Shown here piece after piece: positions 34,937-43,465 of a stretch of 64,000 bases of DNA. Numbering within the stretch: position 1 is the stretch's first letter; the number at the start of each line of letters is the position of its first letter. Below the pieces are notes generated by a model that searched no databases, was not told the origin of the DNA, and saw nothing but the letters and a program-made list of their open reading frames with translations. The stretch comes from Paenibacillus methanolicus (GTDB taxonomy: Bacteria > Bacillota > Bacilli > Paenibacillales > Paenibacillaceae), in NCBI RefSeq assembly GCF_008124765.1, contig NZ_VNHS01000004.1, forward strand, positions 310,001 to 374,000, in the 5' to 3' direction. Position numbers and translations under genes: made by a program.

Positions 34937-35068
34937 TCGTGGTAAGGTATGGTAGGCATGTCTATCGCTCCGGCGGAATGTTACATCCGCAATCCTCGGA
35001 TTGCGAACGCAAACCAATCCGCTATGTATAGGCCAATCGAGCTTTCCGTACAATAAGGAAGACCCGCG

Positions 35069-35103
35069 TTGACAAACTCAACTGTAACTGATATTATTAC
35101 AGT
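35069..35103 (+). promoter_or_regulatory. promoter and operator of the Rrf2 gene
   Basis: TTGACA (35069-35074), 17-bp spacer, TATTAT (35092-35097). An inverted repeat ACTGTAA-N9-TTACAGT (35081-35103) overlaps the spacer and -10, which fits autorepression by the Rrf2 protein. Confidence 0.82.
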
Positions 35104-35126
35104 ATAAAGCGGGGTGGCCGTAGCAG

Positions 35127-35546
35127 ATGAACAGCGAATTTACGATAGCCGTGCACAGTCTTGTTTATTTGGCTTATTTGCCGGAGCGGATGGCGCCGAG
35201 CGAAGTGATCGCCGAGAACGTCTCGACGAACCCGGCGCGCGTTCGCAAGGTCATGAGCCATTTGCGCAAAGGCGGATACGTCGATACGCGCGAAGGCGCC
35301 GGCGGCGGATACCGGCTGACGCTTGATCCCGCTGTTGTTTCGCTGGCCGATATTTACCGGCTGATGGCCCAAGGATCGGTCATTCCGAGCTGGTGCTCGG
35401 GCGATCCGGATTCCGATTGCGTCGTCGGTTCCAATATGCGTTCGGTCATGAACGGCATATTTTGCACGGCGGAGAAGCAGCTCGAGAGTTATTTCGGCGG
35501 CATTACGGTCGCGGACGTGCTTGGGCGGATCAAAGTGTGCAAGTAG
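35127..35546 (+). CDS. Rrf2-family transcriptional regulator
   Basis: 139 residues with an N-terminal winged helix (FTIAVHSLVYLAYLP, then VRKVMSHLRKGGYVDTREGAGGGYRL). The C-terminal half holds Cys residues in PSWCSGDPDSDCVVG and IFCTAEKQ. Their spacing is not the classic three-Cys cluster of IscR/NsrR, so a thiol switch is as likely as an Fe-S cofactor. A clear autoregulatory operator precedes it. The next gene is a thioredoxin, consistent with a redox theme. Confidence 0.85.
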   Translation: MNSEFTIAVHSLVYLAYLPERMAPSEVIAENVSTNPARVRKVMSHLRKGGYVDTREGAGGGYRLTLDPAVVSLADIYRLMAQGSVIPSWCSGDPDSDCVVGSNMRSVMNGIFCTAEKQLESYFGGITVADVLGRIKVCK

Positions 35547-35652
35547 GTTCGATTTTGGCAGGGCGGGTTCCTTCGTCTTGACCCGTTGTTCGGCGCGGTG
35601 AAGGTTCCCTGTGATACAAGTACCCTATATTCGTTGGAGAGGATGATTGACA

Positions 35653-35964
35653 ATGGCAGTAGCATTGACAAAAGATACGTTTAACCAAAGCATCGAGAGC
35701 GGCGTAACGCTCGTGGATTTCTGGGCGCCATGGTGCGGTCCTTGCAAAATGCAGCTCCCGATCGTAGAAGAGCTGTCCACCGAGCTGTCCGGCACGGCGA
35801 CGATCGCGAAGATCAACGTCGACGAAGAGCCTGAGCTCGCTTCCCAATTCGGCGTCATGAGCATCCCGACGCTGATCCTGTTCAAAGACGGCCAACCGGT
35901 TGACAAAATGGTCGGTCTGCAATCGAAAGATTCTCTGAAAAACAAAATCCAAGGCCAGCTGTAA
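35653..35964 (+). CDS. trxA: thioredoxin
   Basis: 103-residue thioredoxin with active site WCGPC (DFWAPWCGPCKM) and cis-Pro in SIPTLILFKDG. Full length and cytoplasmic. ATG 35653 follows GGAGAGG; a TTG two codons upstream is an alternative. It lies 106 bp after the Rrf2 gene and ends at a terminator. It may be the housekeeping copy or an additional one; that cannot be decided from this window. Confidence 0.93.
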   Translation: MAVALTKDTFNQSIESGVTLVDFWAPWCGPCKMQLPIVEELSTELSGTATIAKINVDEEPELASQFGVMSIPTLILFKDGQPVDKMVGLQSKDSLKNKIQGQL

Positions 35965-36011
35965 GCCGGTCTTGATCGCAAGACGGACGGCAGACGTTCG
36001 TCTTGCTCCGA

Positions 36012-36044
36012 AACCCGATGGTGCGTAAGTGCCGTCGGGTTTTT
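36012..36044 (+). terminator. terminator of the thioredoxin gene
   Basis: AACCCGATGG / CCGTCGGGTT (one G-T pair) followed by TTTT. Confidence 0.85.
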
Positions 36045-36065
36045 GCGTTGGCGGCGCTTAAAACT

Positions 36066-36143
36066 CATTGACCATGTTGTTTGATTGCGTTATATTCTAC
36101 TAAAACCACATAAACAGTCATTATTCAAAGAAAATGGTCAATG
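36066..36143 (+). promoter_or_regulatory. promoter of the phosphatase-eut operon with a split inverted repeat
   Basis: TTGACC (36068-36073), 17-bp spacer, TATATT (36091-36096). A perfect 10-bp inverted repeat, CATTGACCAT (36066-36075) and ATGGTCAATG (36134-36143), has one arm on the -35 box and the other next to the ribosome site. Confidence 0.7.
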
Positions 36144-36155
36144 GAGGCAGGGCGA

Positions 36156-36989
36156 ATGGGAAGAACGATCGTGCTGGTGCTGGATGGGCTGCGATACGAT
36201 GTCATGCGGTCATCAATGGGGTATTTGAATCATTTGATAGAGAAGGGGCAGGCGGCGGCATACAAGGTGAAATCCGAGCTGCCCAGCCTGTCGCGGCCGC
36301 TCTACGAGGTGCTGCTGACCGGCACGCCCGCGCACGTGAACGGGATCGTCTCGAACGCCGTCGCGCGCCTATCGAATCAGGAGAGCTTGTTCCATCTTGC
36401 GCGCAAGCACGGCCTGACGACGGCGGCGGCCGCTTATCACTGGGTCAGCGAGCTGTATCAGAAAGCGCCTTTCGAGTACGCCGACCGCATCCAGCTGAAT
36501 ACGGACCGGCCGATTCAGCACGGCATGTTTTATTTCGACGACCGGTATCCGGACTCGCATCTCGTCGCGGACGCGGAATTTCTGCGCACGTCGTTCGATC
36601 CGGATTTCCTGTATATCCACACGATGAACGTCGACGATGCCGGGCATAAATTCACGTCGGATTCGGCTGAGTATCGCGGGGAGGCGCTGCGTCTGGACGG
36701 GACGCTGGCGATGGTGCTGCCGGCTTGGATCGCCGCGGGCTACAACATCGTCATCACGGCCGACCACGGCATGAACGAGGACGGACATCACGGCGGAACC
36801 GGCGAGGCGGAACGCGATGTGGGCTTAATCGGAATTGGCGAGGCATTCGTCCCGGGCGAGTATACCGATCAATACGTGCCGCAGCTGGCGGTCGCGCCGC
36901 TGATCTGCCGGTTGCTCGATATTCAGCCGTCGCAAGCCATGACGACCGATTCGTTCCCGGGTTTGCGGGTGGAAGCGGCAGCGAAATAG
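36156..36989 (+). CDS. alkaline-phosphatase-superfamily hydrolase of the eut operon
   Basis: 277 residues of the phosphodiesterase/phosphopentomutase-like branch. Metal ligands are suggested by VLVLDGLRYDV (residues ~5-15), HTMNVDDAGHKF and ITADHGMNEDGHHGG. A Ser/Thr nucleophile is probably in LPSLSRPLYEVLLTGT. The enzyme is cytoplasmic, with no signal peptide. ATG 36156 follows GGAGG at good spacing; ATG 36141 overlaps that site. It is the first gene before eutABC, so it may free ethanolamine from a phosphorylated precursor. That role is inference. Confidence 0.8.
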   Translation: MGRTIVLVLDGLRYDVMRSSMGYLNHLIEKGQAAAYKVKSELPSLSRPLYEVLLTGTPAHVNGIVSNAVARLSNQESLFHLARKHGLTTAAAAYHWVSELYQKAPFEYADRIQLNTDRPIQHGMFYFDDRYPDSHLVADAEFLRTSFDPDFLYIHTMNVDDAGHKFTSDSAEYRGEALRLDGTLAMVLPAWIAAGYNIVITADHGMNEDGHHGGTGEAERDVGLIGIGEAFVPGEYTDQYVPQLAVAPLICRLLDIQPSQAMTTDSFPGLRVEAAAK

Positions 36990-37031
36990 CCGGCATTGAG
37001 TGGGCGGACTGGATGAATTATTTCCCGGAAA

Positions 37032-38852
37032 ATGATGAGTCGTGTCGAGCGCATGTTCACGGCGGAAGCGAGGACGGGAATGGCGGATTTCAAGGAGCGT
37101 GAAGAACAAGCGGGGGGCGCGGATCGAGATGAATGGATCACCAGCGTGGGCGTGGATCTGGGCACGAGCACGACGAAGCTCATCTTTAGCCGGTTGCGCG
37201 TCGCCAAAGTATCGGATGCAGCTTCTTTGCCGGCCTATCGAATTGCGGAGCGAGTGATCGATTATGCGAGCGCCATGCACCGAACGCCGCTCGAAGGCGA
37301 GGATCGGCTGGATCTTGGGCGAATCGCGGCGCTCCTGGCGGAAGAATACCGACGCGCGGGACGGGGGCTGTCTGACGTCCAGACCGGCGCCGTCATTATT
37401 ACCGGCGAGACGGCGAACAAAGCCAACGCCGCCGAGGCGCTGCATGAGCTTGCGGGTCGCGCGGGCGACTTCGTCGTGGCGACGGCCGGCGCGGATTTGG
37501 AAGCGATGCTGGCGGGGAAAGGGTCCGGCGCCGAAGCGTATTCGGCTCGAACCGGGCAAACCGTCCTCAACGTCGACGTTGGCGGCGGGACGGCGAACGC
37601 GGCGTTCTTCCGGAGCGGCGAGCTCGTCGCCACGGTCACGCTTCGCGTCGGCGGGCGGTTGATCGAACTGGACGCGAGCGGCGAAGCGATCAACGTGGCG
37701 GCCGCCATCCGCCCCTGGCTGCGGGCGAGCGGATTCGACGTTGCGCGCGGCCAGCGGTGCGCGCTTGGCGAATACGAAGCGGTCGCGGCGTCGATGGCGG
37801 ACGCCCTGCTCGGCTATTTGACGGGACGAACCGCTAGCGGCTGCGTCAGTACGCTGCTCGTGGGCGAGGCCCCGCCTCTGCTGCCGCCGTTCGATGCGCT
37901 GATGCTGTCGGGCGGGGTGGCGGCGCTCGCGGAGCGGGCGAAGCCGGCGTCGATCGCGGAGGCGGCCGCGTACGGCGACATCGGTCTTCTGCTCGCCGAT
38001 GCGCTCGTTCGCGCCGCCGACCGCATGAACTTGCGCCGCGTTGCGGCCGCGCATACGTCCCGGGCGACGGTGATCGGCGCCGGGACGCGGACGGTCGAGA
38101 TCAGCGGGGCGACGGTGCACGTCGCGCCGGGCGTGCTGCCGATCCGCAACCTGCCGGTCGTCCGCGTCGCGCTGCCGGATTACCCGGCAGCGGAAGCGAT
38201 GCGGGTAGAAGCCGAGATCGCGGGAGCGACGGAGGTCGCCATGCGCAGGTACGGCGAAGCGGCCGCGCATGGGGCAGGCGGTTCGACGGAGGGATCGGGC
38301 GGCGAGGAGCGTGGCAAGACGATCGGCGAAGGACCGGACGTAGAAGAGCGCGGAAGGACGGTCGGCGAGGGTCTGGATGAGGAGGAGCTCGGCGGGGCCG
38401 TAGTCGAAGATTCGGGGCAAGGTCGACCCGACATCCCGGTAGCAGGCGAAGGGGCGAACGCGCAAGCGACGGCGTCAGGCGACGACAACCAAGGCTCGCA
38501 TGCGCCAGACCATCGCGCCCCGTGTTTCGCCCTATTGTTGGCGAGCGGCAGTTTGTTGTCCTATGCCGATTTACAGATTGTCGCAGATGGGATCGCGTCG
38601 GCTAGCCGTATCTATCTTCCCGATGCGGTGCCCGTGATCGTTGTGTGCGAGCGGGATATGGCCAAGGCGCTCGGGCAATCGCTGTCGCTTCGGTTCGGCT
38701 CCGAGCGGAAGGTTGTCTGCCTCGACGGCATCTCGGCGGGCGACGGGGATTATATCGATCTCGGCGAGCCGCTGTCCGGACGCGCGATCGTGCCGGTTAT
38801 CGTCAAGACGCTTGCTTTTGCGGCCGGCCACAGTGAGGAGGAGACGCTTTGA
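37032..38852 (+). CDS. eutA: ethanolamine ammonia-lyase reactivating factor
   Basis: 606 residues. Actin-like ATPase motifs occur at GVDLGTSTTKLIF (about residue 40), LNVDVGGGTANAAF (about 180) and ALMLSGGVAAL (about 294). EutA exchanges damaged cobalamin on EutBC. It is longer than usual (~470) because of an ~80-residue low-complexity insert at about 412-495. This insert contains three near-repeats of EERGKTIGEGPDV type. The start is uncertain: ATG 37032 has only a weak ribosome site, and ATG 37080 is possible. Its stop overlaps the eutB start. Confidence 0.88.
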   Translation: MMSRVERMFTAEARTGMADFKEREEQAGGADRDEWITSVGVDLGTSTTKLIFSRLRVAKVSDAASLPAYRIAERVIDYASAMHRTPLEGEDRLDLGRIAALLAEEYRRAGRGLSDVQTGAVIITGETANKANAAEALHELAGRAGDFVVATAGADLEAMLAGKGSGAEAYSARTGQTVLNVDVGGGTANAAFFRSGELVATVTLRVGGRLIELDASGEAINVAAAIRPWLRASGFDVARGQRCALGEYEAVAASMADALLGYLTGRTASGCVSTLLVGEAPPLLPPFDALMLSGGVAALAERAKPASIAEAAAYGDIGLLLADALVRAADRMNLRRVAAAHTSRATVIGAGTRTVEISGATVHVAPGVLPIRNLPVVRVALPDYPAAEAMRVEAEIAGATEVAMRRYGEAAAHGAGGSTEGSGGEERGKTIGEGPDVEERGRTVGEGLDEEELGGAVVEDSGQGRPDIPVAGEGANAQATASGDDNQGSHAPDHRAPCFALLLASGSLLSYADLQIVADGIASASRIYLPDAVPVIVVCERDMAKALGQSLSLRFGSERKVVCLDGISAGDGDYIDLGEPLSGRAIVPVIVKTLAFAAGHSEEETL

Positions 38853-40216
38853 AGCTGAAGACGACGGTCCGGGGGCGGACGTACGCGTTCGCGGACACGA
38901 AGGAATTGCTGGCGAAGGCCAACGAAGAGAAGTCCGGCGATCAGCTGGCGGGCATCGCCGCGGCGGATGCCGCCGAACGGGCGGCCGCCAAGCTGGTGCT
39001 GGCGGATATGCCGCTCTCCGCGCTGCGCGAGCAGCCGGTGCTGCCGCCGGTGCTGCCGCCGGAGCTGGACGAAGTGTCGGCCGTCATCGATAGCGGCGTG
39101 GACGCAACGATTTACGCCGAGATCAAGCATCTGACCGTCGGCGCGATGCGGGAGCGGCTGCTCGCCGAGAGCGGGGGCGAGCTGCTGCGGCTGGGTCGCG
39201 GCATGACGAGCGAGATGATCGCGGCGTGCGCCAAGCTGATGAGCAACCTCGATCTGCTGCGCGCGGCGCGGGCGATCGAAGTCGTCGCGCGTTGCAACAC
39301 GACGATCGGGCAGCGCGGCGTGCTCAGCGGGCGCGCCCAGCCCAATCACCCGGCCGACGACCTGCGCGGCATCGAGGCATCGCTATTCGAAGCGCTCGCT
39401 TACGGGATCGGCGACGCGGTGATCGGCATCAATCCGGTTATCGATACGCCGGAGAGCGTGCGGGCGATATTGCAGATGACCCGGGAAACGATGGACCGCT
39501 TGGCGGTGCCGACGCAGAACTGCGTGCTCGCGCATGTGACGACGCAGATGCGGGCGATCGAGCTCGGCGCGCCGATGGATCTCATCTTCCAGAGCCTCGC
39601 GGGCACGCAGGCCGGCAATGCGGCGTTCGGCATCGATAAGGCGTTGCTCGACGAAGCGGACGCGATGATTCGCGAACGCGGAGCGGCGGCAGGCCCGAAC
39701 CGCTGGTATTTCGAGACGGGGCAAGGCTCGGAGCTATCCGCCGAAGCGCATCACGGCATCGATCAGTTGACGCTTGAAGCGCGCTGTTACGGGCTGGCCC
39801 GCCATTACAAGCCATTCATGGTCAACACGGTGGTCGGCTTCATCGGACCGGAATATTTGTACGACGGCAAGCAGGTGACGCGTGCGGGGCTGGAAGACCA
39901 TTTTATGGGGAAGCTGCACGGCCTGCCGATGGGCGTCGACGTCTGTTATACGAACCATATGAAGGCGGATCAGAACGATATGGACAATTTGGCGGTGCTG
40001 CTCGGTTCGGCGGGCGTCAATTTCCTGATCGGCGTGCCGCTCAGCGACGACTGCATGCTGAATTACCAGTCGACGAGCTATCACGACATCGCGACGGTGC
40101 GGGAGCTGCTGGGGCTGCGACCGGCGCCGGAGTTCGAACGATGGCTGGAAGCGAGGGGCCTAATGGAGAACGGCGCGCTGACCGGTGCCGCCGGAGACCC
40201 GACCATTTTTCGTTGA
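38849..40216 (+). CDS. eutB: ethanolamine ammonia-lyase large subunit
   Basis: 455 residues, the usual EutB length. This TIM-barrel subunit binds ethanolamine and, with EutC, adenosylcobalamin, giving acetaldehyde and ammonia. Recognisable stretches are RCNTTIGQRGVLSGRAQPNHPADDL in pieces, GIGDAVIGINPVIDT, QNCVLAHVTTQM and PLSDDCMLNYQSTSYHD. The start is TTG 38849, overlapping the eutA stop as TTGA, with GAGGAGGAG upstream. No microcompartment shell genes are in the window. Confidence 0.95.
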   Translation: MKLKTTVRGRTYAFADTKELLAKANEEKSGDQLAGIAAADAAERAAAKLVLADMPLSALREQPVLPPVLPPELDEVSAVIDSGVDATIYAEIKHLTVGAMRERLLAESGGELLRLGRGMTSEMIAACAKLMSNLDLLRAARAIEVVARCNTTIGQRGVLSGRAQPNHPADDLRGIEASLFEALAYGIGDAVIGINPVIDTPESVRAILQMTRETMDRLAVPTQNCVLAHVTTQMRAIELGAPMDLIFQSLAGTQAGNAAFGIDKALLDEADAMIRERGAAAGPNRWYFETGQGSELSAEAHHGIDQLTLEARCYGLARHYKPFMVNTVVGFIGPEYLYDGKQVTRAGLEDHFMGKLHGLPMGVDVCYTNHMKADQNDMDNLAVLLGSAGVNFLIGVPLSDDCMLNYQSTSYHDIATVRELLGLRPAPEFERWLEARGLMENGALTGAAGDPTIFR

Positions 40217-40232
40217 AAGGGGACGTGCGGCC

Positions 40233-40949
40233 ATGACTTGGCAACCGAAATCCGCCGAGCTGCTGCGCCGGCTGCAGCGTTCGACGCCGGCGCGGATCGG
40301 CGTAGGCCGCGCGGGCAGCCGGCCCACGACGGCGGAGCTGCTCAAGCTGAGGCTTGATCACGCGGCGGCCGTGGACGCGGTGTATAGCGAAGTGCCGGAT
40401 GAGCTGTTGGCGGATATGGGCTGGTTCGCGGTCGATACGTCAAGCGGCGACAAGGAGACTTACCTGAAGCGGCCGGATCTCGGGCGTAAGCTTACGGCAG
40501 AGGCTGAAGCTGTGCTACGCAGCCGCTGCGCGATGCGGCCGCAGGTGCAGATCGTCGTCTCCGGCGGCTTGAGCGCGCAGGCGATCGAAGCGAATATTCG
40601 CGATATTTACCCGGCTTTGCTCGATTCGCTGCGCGTGCTCGGCCTGACGTGGGGCACGACTTTCTACGTGCGCAACGGACGGGTGGCGTGCATGGACGCG
40701 ATCGGCGAGCTGCTGTGGCCGGAGGTCATGGTGCTGCTGATCGGCGAACGGCCCGGCTTGGCGTCGGCGGATTCGATGAGCGCGTATATGGGCTACAACC
40801 CCAGGCTGGGCGCCTTGGAGTCCGATCGCAACGTCATTTCCAACATCCACAAGCGGGGCACGCCGCCCGTCGAAGCCGGCGCGCATATCGGCACCGTGCT
40901 GCAGGCGATGCTGGACCAGCGGACGAGCGGCACGAAGCTGCGGATTTAA
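40233..40949 (+). CDS. eutC: ethanolamine ammonia-lyase small subunit
   Basis: 238 residues. Visible motifs are RIGVGRAGSRPTT, LRLDHAAAVDAVY, VVSGGLSAQAIE and YMGYNPRLGALESDRNVISNIH, characteristic of EutC. It is shorter than the E. coli protein, lacking part of the N-terminal extension. ATG 40233 follows GAAAGGGGAC; the longer frame from 40185 overlaps eutB. It is the last gene of the operon, with a terminator directly after. Confidence 0.94.
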   Translation: MTWQPKSAELLRRLQRSTPARIGVGRAGSRPTTAELLKLRLDHAAAVDAVYSEVPDELLADMGWFAVDTSSGDKETYLKRPDLGRKLTAEAEAVLRSRCAMRPQVQIVVSGGLSAQAIEANIRDIYPALLDSLRVLGLTWGTTFYVRNGRVACMDAIGELLWPEVMVLLIGERPGLASADSMSAYMGYNPRLGALESDRNVISNIHKRGTPPVEAGAHIGTVLQAMLDQRTSGTKLRI

Positions 40950-40961
40950 TCGGCGGAGGAG

Positions 40962-40992
40962 AGCCGCGTCACCACGGGTGATGCGGCTTTTT
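40962..40992 (+). terminator. terminator of the eut operon
   Basis: AGCCGCGTCACC / GGTGATGCGGCT followed by TTTTT. Confidence 0.92.
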
Positions 40993-41039
40993 GGCGTGCT
41001 CAGGCGTGGCGCTGCGCTGCACGTTTATTTGAAGGCGGT

Positions 41040-41128
41040 GGGCGAGTGATAATGTTTTGCAGAGCGCTAACGGATGCTTGGGGCGTCGGCGGGCGAGCGA
41101 TAGTGACGTGTAGAGCGTTAACGGGTGC
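41040..41128 (+). repeat. two 38-bp imperfect direct repeats
   Basis: 41040-41077 and 41091-41128 share the pattern GGGCGAG-GATA-TG...G-AGAGCG-TAACGG-TGC, offset by 51 bp, with nine or so differences. They lie in the ~340-bp gap (40993-41331) between the eut terminator and the two-component genes. No gene is seen in that gap. Confidence 0.75.
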
Positions 41129-41206
41129 AGGACGCGGCGAAGCCAGGGCGTGGGGAGAGGGCGAACGTCGAGACTTCATGCGTTTCACCCCGCAGCCTCC
41201 GCCATT

Positions 41207-41252
41207 TTTAAACGAAATTTAACTTCCCATCTGTCTGGCGATTTTCTATGAT
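41207..41252 (+). promoter_or_regulatory. response-regulator-type direct repeat and promoter before the two-component genes
   Basis: TTTAAACGAAATTTAAC (41207-41223), then a -10-like TATGAT at 41247-41252. Nearly the same motif precedes the ABC transporter genes at 43391, so it is a probable binding site of the encoded regulator. Confidence 0.65.
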
Positions 41253-41331
41253 GAGGGCACGATAAGGCTGACCCGGCGGGCCGGGACTTCCTTCTACTTC
41301 CTACTCTTACGAAAAGCTGGTGATCCGCAAC

Positions 41332-42003
41332 ATGCGAAGCGTGCTTTATATAGAAGACGATCCTGAAATCGGACGATGGACAAAAGGGGATTTGGAGTCG
41401 CGCGGCTATCAGGTGGCGTGGCTCACCTCGGGCGAAGGCGCGGCGGAGCGGGTGCGCGAGGCGGATATCGTCGTGCTCGACGTCATGCTGCCGGGCCTGG
41501 ACGGCTTCACGGTGGGGCAGCGGCTGAAGCGTGAAGCGCCGGACGTGCCGATTCTGATGCTGTCCGCGCGCAGCTCGGTCGACGATAAGCTGCAGGGGCT
41601 GCAGTTCGCCGACGATTATTTGACCAAGCCGTTCCATCCGGACGAGCTGGCCGCCCGGCTCGAAGTGCTCTTGCGCCGCTTCGGGCGGGACGAGGAACGG
41701 GACATCCGCATCGGCCACCTCGCGATCGATCCCGCGCAACCGTCGGTGGTCGATACCCGCAGCGGGGAGGAAATCGCGCTGACCGCCAAACAGCTTCAAA
41801 TCCTGTTGTACTTCCTCAAGCACCCGAACCAGATTGTCACGAAGGAGCAGATTTACGAGGCGGTCTGGGGCGAACCGTACATCGAAGGTGACAAAACAGT
41901 GATGGTTCACATCCGCTACCTGCGGGAGAAAATCGAGCTCGATCCCGGGGCGCCGACGATTCTAGAGACGATCCGCGGCTTGGGCTACCGGGTGAAGCGA
42001 TGA
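41332..42003 (+). CDS. OmpR-family response regulator
   Basis: 223 residues. The receiver domain holds acidic pocket IEDD, phospho-acceptor Asp in VVLDVMLPGLDG (about residue 50) and Lys in YLTKPFHPDEL. A winged-helix DNA-binding domain ends in RYLREKIELD and GLGYRVKR. The receiver lacks a few residues before YLTK compared with typical members (GLQFADDYLTKPF). ATG 41332 and GTG 41320 are both possible. It is coupled to the histidine kinase by a 4-bp overlap. Confidence 0.92.
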   Translation: MRSVLYIEDDPEIGRWTKGDLESRGYQVAWLTSGEGAAERVREADIVVLDVMLPGLDGFTVGQRLKREAPDVPILMLSARSSVDDKLQGLQFADDYLTKPFHPDELAARLEVLLRRFGRDEERDIRIGHLAIDPAQPSVVDTRSGEEIALTAKQLQILLYFLKHPNQIVTKEQIYEAVWGEPYIEGDKTVMVHIRYLREKIELDPGAPTILETIRGLGYRVKR

Positions 42004-43406
42004 AGGTCTTTCGCTTCTTCAAGCTCAAAGATTCGCTGCTCTCCAAGTACGTGCTCATCATCCTGTGCGCGATGGTGCTCCTGCCCATGATCCTGCCGAT
42101 CGTCTCGCTGCTGACCTACATGCCGCTCCAGTGGCGGGAGTCGCTCGGCGTGACGGACGACCGCTACCGGGACGCCGCGACGCTGGAGAAAATGTGGCAC
42201 CAGGAGGCGGCGAAGCTCGAAGACGCAAGCGAGCCAACCATCGCCGCCAGCTTGCGCGCGATTCAGACGCGTTACCCCAAAGCGGCGGTGTTCCGCGTCG
42301 ACGCGCAGGGGCGGACCGGGTTTCAGCTTCCCGAGGATCCGAAGCGGCCGGCGGTCTGGACGACCGCCTACACGGTCGCGTTCATGAAGGAACGCTTCTA
42401 CGGCGACCCGTTCACGATCATCGCGTTCGTCGGGGACGATCAGGCGCAAGGCTTCATCGGCTTCGAGCTGCCGCGAAGCGCAATGAACCCGAGCGGAGCC
42501 GCGTCGCGGTATGGGTCGGCTTGGCTCGGCATTTCGGTCGTGCTCGGCGGCTCCATGCTCATTCTGGCGGTGTTCCTCTTTATCTCGCTGCTCTTCTTCT
42601 ACCGCATCCGCAGACGGCTCGTGCGGCTGCAAGCGGCCATGACGGATCCGTCCGCGGAGGGCGGCATTCCCGCGCAGGTCGCCGTGCTGAATCGGGACGA
42701 GATCGGCCGGCTGGAGCAGGCGTTCAACGACATGGTCGTGAAGCTGGCGGCAAGCCGCGCCCGCGAGGCGGAGGAGGACGCGCTGCGGCGCGAGCTCATC
42801 GCGAAGCTGTCGCATGACCTCCGCACGCCGCTGACGGCCATTCGCGGACACGCGTACAGCTTGCGGGGCGAACGCTTAAGCGAACGCGGCGCGGAGTCCG
42901 TCGCGTTGATCGAGAGCAAGACCGGTTACCTCGGCCAGCTGATCGAGAACCTGTTCTCGTATTCCCTGCTGTCGGCGGGCAAATATCCATACCGTCCGGA
43001 GCGGGTCGATATCGCGCGGCTGGCGCGCACCTTCTTCATCGGCTGGTACCCGGTATTCGAACAGGCGGGCTTCGAGATCGACCTGGAGCTGCCGGAAGAA
43101 GCCGTCAATTGGGAGATTGACCCGCAGTGGCTCGGGCGCGTGCTCGATAATTACTGCCAGAATGCGCTGCGCCATGCCGGGAGCGGGCGTTACGTCCGGT
43201 TCGCGCTGCATCCGGATGCCGGGGGCCGCATCGTCATCGAGGATCGCGGGCCGGGGATGAGCGGCAGCTCGCCGGAGCGAGGGGCGGGTCTCGGGCTGTC
43301 CATCGCCGCGCTGATGCTGAAGGAGATGGGGCTGCGCGGCGAGGTGCGCACCGGCGAGACCGGCACGCGCATCGCGATCGCGCCCCATTTTTTAAACGAA
43401 GCTTAA
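42000..43406 (+). CDS. sensor histidine kinase
   Basis: 468 residues. The first membrane helix (about 16-38) and second (about 175-200) enclose a ~135-residue extracellular sensor region. HAMP follows, then the H-box KLSHDLRTPLTAIRGH with the phosphorylated His, N-box DNYCQNALRHA and G-boxes EDRGPGMS and GLGLSIAAL. The ATG overlaps the regulator stop (ATGA). The last codons overlap the direct-repeat operator of the ABC genes. Signal is unknown; the linked LanFEG-like transporter suggests a cell-envelope-active peptide. Confidence 0.92.
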   Translation: MKVFRFFKLKDSLLSKYVLIILCAMVLLPMILPIVSLLTYMPLQWRESLGVTDDRYRDAATLEKMWHQEAAKLEDASEPTIAASLRAIQTRYPKAAVFRVDAQGRTGFQLPEDPKRPAVWTTAYTVAFMKERFYGDPFTIIAFVGDDQAQGFIGFELPRSAMNPSGAASRYGSAWLGISVVLGGSMLILAVFLFISLLFFYRIRRRLVRLQAAMTDPSAEGGIPAQVAVLNRDEIGRLEQAFNDMVVKLAASRAREAEEDALRRELIAKLSHDLRTPLTAIRGHAYSLRGERLSERGAESVALIESKTGYLGQLIENLFSYSLLSAGKYPYRPERVDIARLARTFFIGWYPVFEQAGFEIDLELPEEAVNWEIDPQWLGRVLDNYCQNALRHAGSGRYVRFALHPDAGGRIVIEDRGPGMSGSSPERGAGLGLSIAALMLKEMGLRGEVRTGETGTRIAIAPHFLNEA

Positions 43407-43446
43407 ACGGAGCGGGCATGTTCTTTTAACCTGGCTTCGCTATGCT
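43391..43446 (+). promoter_or_regulatory. direct-repeat operator and promoter of the LanFEG-like genes
   Basis: TTTAAACGAAGCTTAAAC (43391-43408), with a third half-site TTTTAAC (43424-43430) spaced in 11-bp steps. A -10-like TATGCT follows at 43441-43446. It overlaps the kinase 3' end. Confidence 0.6.
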
Positions 43447-43465
43447 AGGTAGCGAGGTGAAGAAC

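Noticed and set aside
35965-36155. Cobalamin riboswitch before the eut operon
   Set aside because: The gap contains the trxA terminator and a compact promoter; there is no room for, or match to, a B12-box element.
41040-41128. CRISPR array
   Set aside because: Only two diverged repeats, no third unit, no cas genes and no leader.
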